A DNA stretch of 59,350 bases from Bacteroidota bacterium. GTDB lineage: Bacteria > Bacteroidota > Bacteroidia > AKYH767-A > OLB10. Below the pieces are notes generated by a model. That model saw only the letters and a program-made list of their open reading frames with translations, made no database searches and had not been told where the DNA came from. The DNA lies in assembly GCA_024638565.1 (NCBI GenBank), contig JAHEKC010000007.1, forward strand, positions 1 through 59,350, read 5' to 3'. Below, piece after piece: positions 17,203-25,970 of the stretch. A program made the position numbers and the translations under genes. How positions within the stretch are numbered: position 1 is the stretch's first letter; the number at the start of each line of letters is the position of its first letter.

Positions 17203-18153
17203 ATGAAAAGATATGTCCTGCTTCTTCCTGCCGTGTTCGGCATATGCGCCAGCATTGCCGTGGCGGGCCAGCCCGATTCTCCGCGTATTACCAAGGAGAC
17301 ATATATCGCCACGTACCGCGATCATGCCATTTCCAACATGATGAAATCCGGTGTTCCGGCAAGCATTACGCTGGCACAAGGCATCCTGGAATCCGAATTC
17401 GGCAACAGCTACCTGGCCCGCAAGGCCAACAACCACTTCGGCATCAAATGCCACAGTGGCTGGAAAGGCAGGAAGGTGTACCAGGATGACGACAAGCGGA
17501 ATGAATGCTTCCGCAGATACAAATCAGCGTCGGAATCGTTTGACGACCATTCGGATTTTCTGCGAACCCGGCAACGCTATGCTTTTCTGTTTGACCTGAA
17601 GATCACCGACTACAAAGGCTGGGCCCGGGGCCTCAAAAAGGCCGGATATGCCACCAACCCCAGTTATGCCGGCCGCCTCATCCGCATCATAGAGGAACAC
17701 CGGTTGCACGAGCTGGACCGGATGGGAGCGAACATGCCTGTGGCCTCTTCCGGCAAGCCTGCCGTGAAGCCCCGTAAGCAGCGCAAGCGCAGCCGCAGCG
17801 CATTTCCGGCGCCTGCACCCGCGTCGTACAAGATGACGGAGAACAACGTTCCTTTTGTAACGGTCAGGGAAGGCGAGACCTACTACTCCATCGCCAAAGC
17901 GAATCACCTGGAGCTTTGGCAGGTCTTCAAATACAATGACGCTGATATCCATGACATCCTGCATGTGGGCGACGTACTTTATGTAAAGCCCAAGCGCAAG
18001 AAAGCCCGGCAGGAAACGCACGTCGTCATCGAAGGTGAAACCATGCGTGACATCTCACAACTTTATGCCGTGAAGCTGAAAAAACTTTACCGGCATAACG
18101 ACATGCGTTGCTGCCAGGAGCCCAAACCCGGGCAGGTGATAAAGTTGAAGTAG
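17203..18153 (+). CDS. Glucosaminidase-LysM peptidoglycan hydrolase
   Basis: 316 residues. A signal peptide (MKRYVLLLPAVFGICASIAVAG) is followed by a FlgJ/N-acetylglucosaminidase-like domain (~30-175). AQGILESEFGNSYLARKANN carries the likely catalytic Glu, and FGIKCHSGWKGRKVYQDDD follows. A basic linker (~185-205, KPRKQRKRSRS) leads to two LysM peptidoglycan-binding repeats (VREGETYYSIAKANHLELWQ and VIEGETMRDISQLYAVKLKK). It probably trims peptidoglycan glycan strands in the periplasm during growth or division. I start at MKRYVL (17203) rather than the upstream in-frame Met at 17158, because the signal peptide and the -7 box both argue against the longer form. Confidence 0.85.
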   Translation: MKRYVLLLPAVFGICASIAVAGQPDSPRITKETYIATYRDHAISNMMKSGVPASITLAQGILESEFGNSYLARKANNHFGIKCHSGWKGRKVYQDDDKRNECFRRYKSASESFDDHSDFLRTRQRYAFLFDLKITDYKGWARGLKKAGYATNPSYAGRLIRIIEEHRLHELDRMGANMPVASSGKPAVKPRKQRKRSRSAFPAPAPASYKMTENNVPFVTVREGETYYSIAKANHLELWQVFKYNDADIHDILHVGDVLYVKPKRKKARQETHVVIEGETMRDISQLYAVKLKKLYRHNDMRCCQEPKPGQVIKLK

Positions 18154-18426
18154 TCCGGGTTTTGCCGCTTTGCGGCTTAAGGTTGCTGAACGGTTGCGTT
18201 TTTGGTGCGGAATTGACAAAACCTCAAATTTCCGGCCCGAATGACCATGCCATCGGTCGGGCGGGCAACTTTCAACATAACCCGTGCCCCTGGCGTGGAA
18301 AGGTCCCTTCATGGCAGCACGACCTGGAACTTAAACCAGCAACTGATCACGGTTCACCCGCCCGCTTCGGCGTTCGGGCAGGGGATCACGGACTTCGCAT
18401 GCCGGAGCCCTGGCGAAGGCGGATCA

Positions 18427-18592
18427 CTGTTCACTGAACACATCTAAAAAGCAAATATTTAATGCATAACGCGTAATGCATAATGCATAATGCTTAAGGA
18501 TAGGCGATTGGCCGTACCTGTACCTGCGCCCTTGAATGTTCAATTTTCAACACTCAACTCTCAATGCGCAAGGGTGCCAATATTTCAGCTGA
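18427..18592. repeat. Tandem repeat unit 1
   Basis: 166 bases from ctgttcactgaacac to tttcagctga. Nearly identical to 18659-18817, which is 7 bases shorter and differs at a handful of positions (for example aaatattt against aaatactt). It contains an internal short-period run of taatgcataa motifs (18460-18495). The preceding ~75 bases are also similar before each unit. Confidence 0.85.
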
Positions 18593-18658
18593 TGTATGGC
18601 CTGAAGCAGATCCGGTCAACGGATAACGGACTTCGTGCGCCATGGCTGAGGCGGGCCG

Positions 18659-18817
18659 CTGTTCACTGAACACATCTAAAAAGCAAATACTTAATGCATA
18701 ACGCGTAATGCATAATACTTAAGGATCGGTGATTGGCCGTACCTGTACCTGCGCCCTTGAATGTTCAATTTTCAACCCTCAACTCTCAATGCGCAAGGGT
18801 GCCAATATTTCAGCTGA
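18659..18817. repeat. Tandem repeat unit 2
   Basis: 159 bases, near-identical to 18427-18592. The first copy has one extra ataatgc-type motif, consistent with slippage after the duplication. Confidence 0.85.
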
Positions 18818-18905
18818 CTTCCAGCATGACTTGATTCCGGATCACCCTGCTTCCCGCGTTATCCGGGCAGGGGACCACGGCATACAGGTCACTGTTCCCC
18901 TGCGC

Positions 18906-19340
18906 TCAGCTGTGTCCTGAAATATAACTCTTAAGCATATTAATTGTTTCCTGCTGGTCGGCGATAACGGCCCTGACCACGTCGCCAATGGAAATCACGC
19001 CGGCAAGCTTACCGTCGTCCATCACGGGTAAATGCCGGAAATTATTATCCGTCATCAGCTGCATACAGTCGATGATGGACTGGTTGCTGCTTACCGTGAG
19101 TACCTTGGAAGTCATTATTTCCCTGACAAAAGTTTCGCGTGATTTTTTACCCTTCAGGATGATCTTACGGGCGTAATCCCGCTCGGACACGATGCCCACC
19201 ATCTTTTCATCCTCCATGACCAGCAGCGCGCCCACGTTATGCTCACCCATAACCTTTAGCGCCTCGAAAACCGTGGCGCCGGGACCCACGTGCAGGATGC
19301 CCTCCTTTTTTTTCTCGAGTAGATGTCTTAGTGTGATCAT
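18906..19340 (-). CDS. CBS-domain pair protein
   Basis: 144 residues made of two CBS motifs (~8-65 and ~73-130) and no other domain. Typical blocks are VGALLVMEDEKMVGIVSERD and RHLPVMDDGKLAGVISIGDV. Such stand-alone CBS pairs bind adenine nucleotides and act as energy or ligand sensors; the partner is unknown. It starts 35 bases after msrB on the same strand, so it is probably the last gene of the ABC transporter-msrB-CBS operon. Confidence 0.9.
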   Translation of the reverse strand: MITLRHLLEKKKEGILHVGPGATVFEALKVMGEHNVGALLVMEDEKMVGIVSERDYARKIILKGKKSRETFVREIMTSKVLTVSSNQSIIDCMQLMTDNNFRHLPVMDDGKLAGVISIGDVVRAVIADQQETINMLKSYISGHS

Positions 19341-19375
19341 ATGCAGATGTTTGGATTTCAGTAGCCAATGTGGTG

Positions 19376-19888
19376 TCAGCGCGTCTCTTTAATGACCGCC
19401 GGTGCCGAATCCGCCTCACTCGCCGGTATGAATCGCAACGAACTTGTGTTGACACAATGCCGGGTATCTTTCGCGGTAAACCCCTCACCCAGGAAAACAT
19501 GCCCCAGGTGACCGCCGCAGTTGTTGCAAATGATCTCCGTCCGTCGGCCATCGGCATCTGGAACGCGGCGTACGGAACCGTCGATTTCGTCGTCAAAGCT
19601 GGGCCACCCGCAATGAGACTCAAATTTATCTCCTGACCGGTAAAGCCGTGCATTGCATTGCCTGCACAGGTACAGGCCCTCATCCTTTTTCTGGTAGTAA
19701 TCGCCGGTAAACGCCCGATCGGTTCCTTTTTGCAGGATGACATATTCCTCCTGCGGTGAGAGTTTATTGTATTCCATATTTACATTGGTATCGGATTGTT
19801 GAGGTTGCCCGGTGGGATGCTGGCAACCCGCCAGCAAAGGCCAGCAGAGGAAACACCCTGAAATGATATTCATTAAGAGCCTTGACAT
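19376..19888 (-). CDS. msrB: Peptide-methionine (R)-S-oxide reductase, lipoprotein form
   Basis: 170 residues. The N-terminus (MSRLLMNIISGCFLCWPLLAGC) is a lipoprotein signal with lipobox LAGC, so the enzyme should be outside the cytoplasm. The MsrB domain spans ~38-155. Zinc ligands are the two pairs CRQC and CNNC. ESHCGWPSFDD and GHLGHVF line the active site, and C145 in RHCVNTSSLRF is the catalytic Cys that reduces methionine-R-sulfoxide. It probably repairs oxidised envelope proteins. It lies 40 bases downstream of the ABC transporter gene. Confidence 0.92.
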   Translation of the reverse strand: MSRLLMNIISGCFLCWPLLAGCQHPTGQPQQSDTNVNMEYNKLSPQEEYVILQKGTDRAFTGDYYQKKDEGLYLCRQCNARLYRSGDKFESHCGWPSFDDEIDGSVRRVPDADGRRTEIICNNCGGHLGHVFLGEGFTAKDTRHCVNTSSLRFIPASEADSAPAVIKETR

Positions 19889-19928
19889 AAATGATCGCCG
19901 GGTATGGCGGCGACCATAATATAATAAA

Positions 19929-21749
19929 TTATCGCTTTGAAGGATCTCCCGGTCCGGTCTCTTCCAGCAGTTGCCGCTGATGCAGTGCTTTGTACACCTG
20001 CCCCTTGCGCATCAGCACCGCATGTGTTCCCTTTTCCACCACCTTTCCCTTTTCCAGCACGACAATTTCATCGGCATGCCGTACCGTACTCACCCGGTGG
20101 CTGATGATTAGCGTGGTCCGGCCCTTCATCAGTTCCCGCATGCTTTTTAGGATGGCCTCTTCGGTACGGGTGTCCACGGCGCTAAGGCAGTCGTCGAAGA
20201 CCAGCAGTCCCGGGTCGCGGATAATGGCCCGTGCAATGGAAACCCGTTGCTTCTGCCCGCCTGACAGCGTGATTCCCCGCTCACCAACCATGGTCCCGAA
20301 TCCCTTCGGAAATGACATGATGTTGTCGTATACCGCGGCCTTCCTCGCAGCTGCTTCGACATCTTTCATCTGCAGGCTGTCTCCCTGCTGATCCAGGCCA
20401 AACGCGATGTTATTCGCTATGGTATCACTGAACAGGAAAACATCCTGGGGCACGAAGCCGGTCTGCCGGCGAAAAGCATCCAGGTTTATTTTCCGAAGGT
20501 CCTCCCCGTCGACCAGGATGCGACCATGCGTGACATCCATCATCCGCATGAGCAGGGCAGCCACGGTGGACTTGCCGGATCCCGTTCTGCCGGTAATGGC
20601 CAGCGATTTTCCGGGCACAATCCTGAACGACACCTCATGAAGGGTATCGAATGACGCACCCGGGTACCGGAATGAAACCTCTTCGAAAACGATATCGCCT
20701 TTTATAGTAAGCGGGGCGTCAGATGGCGATTTGATCTCGGGCTCCGTATGAAGAAACTCGTTAATCCGCCGCTGCGATGCAGCGGCACGCTGTACCAGGC
20801 TTACCACCCAGCCCAGTGAAGCCACCGGCCAGGTAAGCATATTGACGTAAATGACAAATTCAGCAATATTCCCAAGCGTAACGGTCCCGGCCATTACCTC
20901 CATGCCGCCGATGTATACGGTCATGATGGTACTGATGCCCACCATGAGTAACAGGGAAGGAAAGAACAGGGCGTTTGTTCGTGCCAGCCCAAGCGACAGG
21001 TTTCGGTAACGCTGTGCTTCATCCCGGAACCCGGCTTCACGCTCTTTCTCCCGGACAAAAGATTTAATGACACGGATCCCTGAAAAGGTTTCCTGTACAA
21101 AAGTCGAAATAGCGGATAGTTGTGCCTGCACTTTTTCGCTCTTTCGGTTGATGATGTCCTGCACAAAATAAACAAGCAGGCTCAGCACCGGCAATGGTAC
21201 GAGGACAAACCATGCAAGCCTTGCATTGACATGGAACATCGCATATATAACCATGATAAAAAGCACGGACAGGTTTATGGTATACATGATGGCAGGGCCG
21301 TAGTACATGCGAACCCTGCTTACGTCTTCACTGATACGGTTCATCAGGTCGCCGGTGTTCTGGCGGTTATAAAATGAACTACCCAGCTTCAGGTAGTGAT
21401 TGAAAATTTCGTTTTTCTGATCGTATTCGATAAACCGGCTCATGACAATGAGGGTCTGCCGCATCAGGAACATAAAGAAACCCTTGAGGAGCGTCATGGT
21501 CATGATCATGACGATGAACACGAATACAGCAGCAGATACGGAAGCGTAAAATGTATCCTGCAGGCTGAAGCCGTCCAGCCATTTGTACATGTCGATGTTT
21601 TCTGAAACAAGGTCCAGGGCAATGCGCACGAGTTGCGCAGGCACCAGTGCAAAAACATTGGATATAATGACAAACAGGACACCCAGCACGAACCGTCCAC
21701 GGTACCGCAGAATGAACTTATGAACTACGCGCAGGTGCTTCATTCCCAT
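19929..21749 (-). CDS. ABC exporter, fused permease and ATPase
   Basis: 606 residues. Six membrane helices (~15-310) are followed by a nucleotide-binding domain (~345-590), the half-transporter layout of MdlA/MsbA-type exporters. Walker A is GRTGSGKST near residue 387, the signature LSGGQKQR is near 494, and Walker B is LLVFDDCLSAVD. At the catalytic Glu position there is Asp (D519, after the Walker B Asp D518), as in MdlA-like proteins that often pair with a partner half-transporter. No partner gene is next to it. The substrate cannot be inferred. First gene of a minus-strand operon with msrB and the CBS protein. Confidence 0.88.
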   Translation of the reverse strand: MGMKHLRVVHKFILRYRGRFVLGVLFVIISNVFALVPAQLVRIALDLVSENIDMYKWLDGFSLQDTFYASVSAAVFVFIVMIMTMTLLKGFFMFLMRQTLIVMSRFIEYDQKNEIFNHYLKLGSSFYNRQNTGDLMNRISEDVSRVRMYYGPAIMYTINLSVLFIMVIYAMFHVNARLAWFVLVPLPVLSLLVYFVQDIINRKSEKVQAQLSAISTFVQETFSGIRVIKSFVREKEREAGFRDEAQRYRNLSLGLARTNALFFPSLLLMVGISTIMTVYIGGMEVMAGTVTLGNIAEFVIYVNMLTWPVASLGWVVSLVQRAAASQRRINEFLHTEPEIKSPSDAPLTIKGDIVFEEVSFRYPGASFDTLHEVSFRIVPGKSLAITGRTGSGKSTVAALLMRMMDVTHGRILVDGEDLRKINLDAFRRQTGFVPQDVFLFSDTIANNIAFGLDQQGDSLQMKDVEAAARKAAVYDNIMSFPKGFGTMVGERGITLSGGQKQRVSIARAIIRDPGLLVFDDCLSAVDTRTEEAILKSMRELMKGRTTLIISHRVSTVRHADEIVVLEKGKVVEKGTHAVLMRKGQVYKALHQRQLLEETGPGDPSKR

Positions 21750-21794
21750 GCATTACCACACCACATGTGCAGCATGTCGGAGGCATTGACTTAC

Positions 21795-21826
21795 GTTGAA
21801 ATATTGGATTAAAAAACATACCTTTG
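21795..21826 (+). promoter_or_regulatory. Putative promoter for the amino-acid dehydrogenase gene
   Basis: GTTG (-33, 21795-21798) and TACCTTTG (-7, 21819-21826) are separated by 20 bases, a good Bacteroidota promoter. Transcription would start near 21833. This rules out the in-frame Met at 21796 as a start. A second TAnnTTTG (TACATTTG, 21878-21885) lies 6 bases before the ATG. Confidence 0.6.
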
Positions 21827-21891
21827 CTATGCCTTTCGAACCCGAGATCCCTATTAAGCGGTTCAAAATTATCATAATACATTTGAACTTT

Positions 21892-22995
21892 ATGCTCGAC
21901 ATCCATGAAATCACCCAAACGCTTCCGAAATCCCAGATGGTGTTCGAGCGGATTGCAGCGGGTAATCATGAGCAGGTCGTTTTTTGCTATGACCGGGCAA
22001 CAGGGCTGAAGGCGATTATTTCCATCCACAGTACAATTCTTGGACCCGCACTTGGCGGCACAAGAATGTGGCAATATAAATCCGAAGCCGAGGCGCTGAA
22101 CGACGTTTTGCGGCTTTCACGTGGCATGACATACAAGGCCGCTGTTGCCGGCCTGAACCTTGGTGGCGGCAAAGCCGTGATCATGGGCAACCCCAAGACG
22201 GACAAGTCAGAAGCCATGTTTCGTCGTTTCGGACGCTTTATCAATAACCTCCACGGCAGCTATATCACGGCCGAAGATGTGGGAACGAATACCCGCGACA
22301 TGGAGCATATCGCTTCGGAAACCAAACATGTCACGGGGCTACCCGAGTCCATGGGCGGCGGCGGAAACCCCTCCCCTGTCACCGCCTACGGGGTTTACAT
22401 GGGCCTCAAGGCTGCCGCCATGCACGCCTGGAACGAAAGCGACCTGAAAGGAAGGCGAGTGGTAGTACAGGGCATCGGACATGTCGGGGAAAACCTCGTG
22501 AAGTTGCTGCGCAAGGAAGATGCTACCGTTTTTGTTACCGACATCAATGCAGGCCTGTTGGATCGCGTGGCTTCCGAACTCGGCTGCACGGCTATTGCGC
22601 CGGATGAGGTTTTTTCAGTTGCCGCAGATATTTATGCGCCCTGTGCGCTGGGCGCCACGCTGAATACCGAGAATATCGAAAAACTTAATTGCAAGGTCGT
22701 GGCCGGCGCGGCCAACAACCAGCTTGCCGATGAGGACGTGCACGGCAGGATGCTGATGGATAAAGGAATCGTCTATGCACCTGACTTCCTGATCAATGCC
22801 GGCGGTCTGATTAACGTATACAGCGAATTTACCGGTTATGACCGTGAAAAGGCACTGAGCCAGACGGAACGGATCTTCGATGTGACACTCGATATTCTGC
22901 GCAAAGCGCAGAAAGAGAAAATACCATCCCAGGAAGCCGCCATGCGGATGGCTGAAAAAAGGCTTACTGACCACCTGGCAAGCACCGGCGACTGA
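21892..22995 (+). CDS. Glu/Leu/Phe/Val dehydrogenase (leucine dehydrogenase type)
   Basis: 367 residues from the ATG at 21892 (MLDIHEITQTLPKSQM). NAD-dependent oxidative deamination of an amino acid to its 2-oxo acid. Visible blocks are GPALGGTRMW, the glycine-rich catalytic segment VAGLNLGGGKAVI with the active-site Lys, TAEDVGTNTRDM, the Rossmann motif GRRVVVQGIGHVGENLVKLL and the C-terminal APDFLINAGGLINVY. Length and motifs fit the leucine/valine/phenylalanine branch better than hexameric glutamate dehydrogenase, but the exact substrate cannot be read from the motifs. It stands alone with its own promoter. Confidence 0.9.
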   Translation: MLDIHEITQTLPKSQMVFERIAAGNHEQVVFCYDRATGLKAIISIHSTILGPALGGTRMWQYKSEAEALNDVLRLSRGMTYKAAVAGLNLGGGKAVIMGNPKTDKSEAMFRRFGRFINNLHGSYITAEDVGTNTRDMEHIASETKHVTGLPESMGGGGNPSPVTAYGVYMGLKAAAMHAWNESDLKGRRVVVQGIGHVGENLVKLLRKEDATVFVTDINAGLLDRVASELGCTAIAPDEVFSVAADIYAPCALGATLNTENIEKLNCKVVAGAANNQLADEDVHGRMLMDKGIVYAPDFLINAGGLINVYSEFTGYDREKALSQTERIFDVTLDILRKAQKEKIPSQEAAMRMAEKRLTDHLASTGD

Positions 22996-23037
22996 CCTGT
23001 CGGCCGAAAAAGGTTTCATGTTTTTGTTTTTTAATTA

Positions 23038-23982
23038 ATGCTTTCCAGGAGACATTTGCGCAAACGGGCCCTTCAGGTGCTTTACGCCTTCTACCAGTCG
23101 GAAGAACGTGACCTGAAAATAGCCGAAAAGCAACTCCTGCATGGCATCGACCGGACGGAAGACCTGATTTATTTCCTGCTTGATTTCCTGCCCAGCCTGG
23201 CAGCCGCTGAACACCGGTATATTGCCGATGCCCCCAGAAAGCTGCTGCAGGGAGACACACCGGCACGCCGCCGGACGCTTGAAGAGAACGTACTTGTAGA
23301 CCTCCTGTCCAAGGACGCCACATTCCGGAAATCCCTTTCCCGTAGACACATGGGGTGGGACAACGATGCAGAACAGCTTGTGATCATATTCAACAAGGTC
23401 CGTAAAAGCGAAGAATACGAGTCATACATCGCCCGTGAAAACGTCTCACCGGAAGATGAATGCGCATTTGCCGTCACCATTTTCAAAAATCACCTTGTCA
23501 AGTCGGATTCCTTCAGGCAATACATCGAGGAAAAGAACATATTCTGGGCAGACGGATTTCCCTTTGCCACGGAGATGACAGCGAAGATTCTGAAGTCAGT
23601 GAAGCCCGCTCCCGCTGCAGGGCTGGTCATACCGACCATGTTCCGCGACGAACGGGACGACAAGGCCTTCCTCCACAAGTTACTTTTCGAAACGGCACGC
23701 AATGACAGCTATTTTGAAAGCCTCATCCGTGACAAGGCACGCAACTGGGACCTCGACAGGATTGCCATGGTGGATATGATCCTCATGAAGATGACCCTGG
23801 CTGAAATCCTGAACGTGGAAAGCATTCCCGTAAAGGTGTCCATCAATGAATACCTTGAAATTGCCAAGGAGTTCTCCACTCCCAAAAGCCGCATTTTTAT
23901 CAATGGCATCATCGACAAGCTGGTGATGGACCTGCGCAGCGAAAACAAGATCCTGAAAACAGGCCGGGGACTGGTAGAATAG
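23038..23982 (+). CDS. nusB: Transcription antitermination protein NusB, long form
   Basis: 314 residues, twice the classical size, as usual in Bacteroidota. It begins MLSRRHLRKRALQVLYAFYQ, the NusB arginine-rich first helix. The last ~110 residues hold the rest of the all-helical NusB domain (DRIAMVDMILMKMTLAEILN, then VKVSINEYLEIAKEFSTPKS and FINGIIDKL). The middle ~150 residues are a lineage-specific insertion. NusB with NusE forms the rRNA antitermination complex. It lies 42 bases after the dehydrogenase gene. Confidence 0.92.
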   Translation: MLSRRHLRKRALQVLYAFYQSEERDLKIAEKQLLHGIDRTEDLIYFLLDFLPSLAAAEHRYIADAPRKLLQGDTPARRRTLEENVLVDLLSKDATFRKSLSRRHMGWDNDAEQLVIIFNKVRKSEEYESYIARENVSPEDECAFAVTIFKNHLVKSDSFRQYIEEKNIFWADGFPFATEMTAKILKSVKPAPAAGLVIPTMFRDERDDKAFLHKLLFETARNDSYFESLIRDKARNWDLDRIAMVDMILMKMTLAEILNVESIPVKVSINEYLEIAKEFSTPKSRIFINGIIDKLVMDLRSENKILKTGRGLVE

Positions 23983-24195
23983 GTTTGCGTTTAGAGGTTC
24001 GTCATGCGAATACTCGAGTTCTCGATTGTTCAAGCAATCGAACAACTGAATACATTCCGTGACTGCCATTGTTACTGTTTTACCCGACTAGCTTTGACGA
24101 AGGCGGGCCACTGCCGCTGCTACTTTACCATTCAATGACCCTCTGTTCACTGGTAACTGATTACCCATAATCCTATTCTTCATTCCTTTGACCCC

Positions 24196-25113
24196 ATGCA
24201 ATCCGACCTCCGGTTCCGGCGCTGGCTGTTCCTTGTCATCCTGGCAGTGATCTGGGGCAGCTCGTTTATCCTCATGAAATGGGGGCTGATAGCATTCCGT
24301 GCCGACCAGGTGGCTGCCATCAGGATGGCCGTGGCATTCGGCGGCCTGCTCCCGTTTGCCCTGCAGCATCTACGAATGGTATCCGCAACGGACCTGAAAT
24401 GGATTTTCGCGACCGGCATCGTGGGTAACGGCATTCCCGCATTCCTGTTCGCATTCGCCCAGACACGGATCGACAGCGCCGTGGCGGGTATGCTCAACTC
24501 CCTTACCCCCGTTTTTGTGGTGCTGGTGGGCATGCTGTTTTTCGCTACGCGGTTCAAAAAGTCACACCTGACGGGTGTGCTGATCGGACTGGCAGGCGCT
24601 GCAGGTCTAATCCTGCTCAGACATGACGGAAGCGTTGACCTGGCGCAATCGCGTTACAGCATGCTGGTCATCGCGGCAACCGTCTGCTATGCCGTTTCCG
24701 TCAACATCATGCGGAACAAGCTGCACCATGTGAAATCCATTGTCATCACGGCCTTTGCACTGGTGGCGGCCGGCCCTCCCTGCCTGGTATACCTGCTGGC
24801 CACTGATTTTACCGCGCGGCTTGAAGGGCCGTCCGGCTGGTTCAGCTTCGGCAGCGTGGCCACACTCGCACTGCTGGGTACCGCTTTCTCCACGGTGCTT
24901 TTCACCAACCTCATCAAAATCTCCAGTGCGCTGTACGCCTCTTCGGTGACCTACCTGATCCCGGTGGTTGCGTTGTTGTGGGGGCTGGCGGACCAGGAAC
25001 CGGTTGGATGGATGCACCTCGTGGCCCTCGCCGGCATCCTGCTGGGCGTCTACCTGATCAATCTGGAGTCCATCCGGGAGGAGTCCGCCCGGAAACAGGG
25101 CCGTGCAGGCTGA
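24196..25113 (+). CDS. EamA/DMT-family permease
   Basis: 305 residues with ten hydrophobic helices in two repeated EamA halves (~12-140 and ~155-290). [20 protein letters not shown] opens the first half and [15 protein letters not shown] lies near the end of the second, both typical of drug/metabolite transporters. The substrate is unknown. It has a 213-base upstream gap that holds AT-rich patchwork sequence with a small hairpin (24031-24048) and no gene. Confidence 0.85.
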   Translation: MQSDLRFRRWLFLVILAVIWGSSFILMKWGLIAFRADQVAAIRMAVAFGGLLPFALQHLRMVSATDLKWIFATGIVGNGIPAFLFAFAQTRIDSAVAGMLNSLTPVFVVLVGMLFFATRFKKSHLTGVLIGLAGAAGLILLRHDGSVDLAQSRYSMLVIAATVCYAVSVNIMRNKLHHVKSIVITAFALVAAGPPCLVYLLATDFTARLEGPSGWFSFGSVATLALLGTAFSTVLFTNLIKISSALYASSVTYLIPVVALLWGLADQEPVGWMHLVALAGILLGVYLINLESIREESARKQGRAG

Positions 25114-25165
25114 AACCCGGTCGATTTCCCCGATCCCGGGGCTTCCATAATCGTAACCGGATTAC

Positions 25166-25173
25166 TATCTTTG
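25166..25173 (+). promoter_or_regulatory. Putative -7 box for rplU-rpmA
   Basis: TATCTTTG matches TAnnTTTG exactly, 26 bases before the rplU ATG. The -33 position holds TTCC only, so the promoter is judged on the -7 box and position. Confidence 0.5.
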
Positions 25174-25199
25174 CCAACCCTTTCCCGAACACCAAAGTC

Positions 25200-25514
25200 A
25201 TGAAGTACGCTATAGTTGATATCGCCGGCCAGCAATTCAAAGTAGTTGAGGACCAGCATGTATTCGTCCATCGCCTGGAAGCCGGCGAAGGCGAGAAGGT
25301 AAATTTCGACAAGGTCCTCCTGGTGGACAATGCCGGCAAGGTCAAGGTAGGCAAGCCCACCGTGGCAGGAGCCCAGGTCTCCGCCAAGGTGGTATCTCAT
25401 GTGAAAGGCGACAAGGTGTTGGTTTTCAAAAAGAAAAGACGCAAGGGCTTCCAGACGCTGAACGGGCACCGCCAGGCGCTCACGAGGCTTCATATCGAAA
25501 AGATCAAAGGCTAA
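25200..25514 (+). CDS. rplU: 50S ribosomal protein L21
   Basis: 104 residues. Starts [19 protein letters not shown], the conserved L21 N-terminus, and ends with [20 protein letters not shown], which is also typical. The ATG at 25200 is clear; an upstream in-frame extension from 24978 lies within the EamA gene and is not real. L21 binds 23S rRNA in the large subunit. It is paired with rpmA 44 bases downstream, the near-universal rplU-rpmA operon. Confidence 0.98.
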   Translation: MKYAIVDIAGQQFKVVEDQHVFVHRLEAGEGEKVNFDKVLLVDNAGKVKVGKPTVAGAQVSAKVVSHVKGDKVLVFKKKRRKGFQTLNGHRQALTRLHIEKIKG

Positions 25515-25558
25515 TCATATCACAGGTGCCGGAATTCCGGCACGCACCACTAAATCTC

Positions 25559-25831
25559 ATGGCACACAAAAAAGGAGTCGGTAGTTCCAAGAACGGCCGC
25601 GAATCACACAGTAAAAGGCTTGGCGTAAAGATCTTCGGGGGACAAAAGGCCATCGCGGGCAATATCATCGTACGCCAGCGCGGCACCAGGCACCGGCCGG
25701 CCGAAGGCGTGGGCATGGGACGCGATCATACCCTCTTCGCCACACGTGACGGCATTGTCGTATTCCGCAAGAAGCGTGACGACAAGTCATACGTATATGT
25801 ACAGCCATTTGACCAGGCCGGCGAAGCCTGA
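25559..25831 (+). CDS. rpmA: 50S ribosomal protein L27
   Basis: 90 residues beginning [20 protein letters not shown], the conserved L27 N-terminus that reaches towards the peptidyl-transferase centre. [20 protein letters not shown] and [19 protein letters not shown] complete the family signature. There is no N-terminal cleavable extension of the Firmicutes type. A terminator hairpin follows 21 bases after the stop. Confidence 0.98.
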   Translation: MAHKKGVGSSKNGRESHSKRLGVKIFGGQKAIAGNIIVRQRGTRHRPAEGVGMGRDHTLFATRDGIVVFRKKRDDKSYVYVQPFDQAGEA

Positions 25832-25852
25832 TTGGACACACACTAAACCCCT

Positions 25853-25880
25853 GTCCGGCAGATATTTCCGGACCTTTTTT
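25853..25880 (+). terminator. Rho-independent terminator after rpmA
   Basis: A GTCCGG / CCGGAC stem (25853-25858 with 25868-25873) closes a 9-base loop and is followed by six T bases (25875-25880). Confidence 0.8.
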
Positions 25881-25970
25881 GCCCCCGGGAGGCATTTTGT
25901 TATCTAGAAAAAAATATTTTCCTTTGTCATCTAATCCCGTAAACCATTAAACCTAGCATCTAAAGACCGT

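Larger units (their letters stand above)
18154..18905. other. Long non-coding spacer with degenerate repeats
   Basis: No credible gene is present in these 752 bases. The right two thirds hold a tandem duplication with a period of 232 bases plus a third decayed partial unit (~18837-18905). The sequence is a patchwork of short motifs such as aatgcataacgcgtaatgc and ttcaattttcaac. It separates the glucosaminidase gene from the convergent CBS gene. Confidence 0.7.

Noticed and set aside
18460-18495. Short taatgcataa repeats as a CRISPR array
   Set aside because: The units are about 10 bases with no spacers of constant length and no cas genes nearby.
24031-24048. Hairpin CGATTG-loop-CAATCG after nusB
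   Set aside because: The stem is short and no T tract follows, so I do not call it a terminator.
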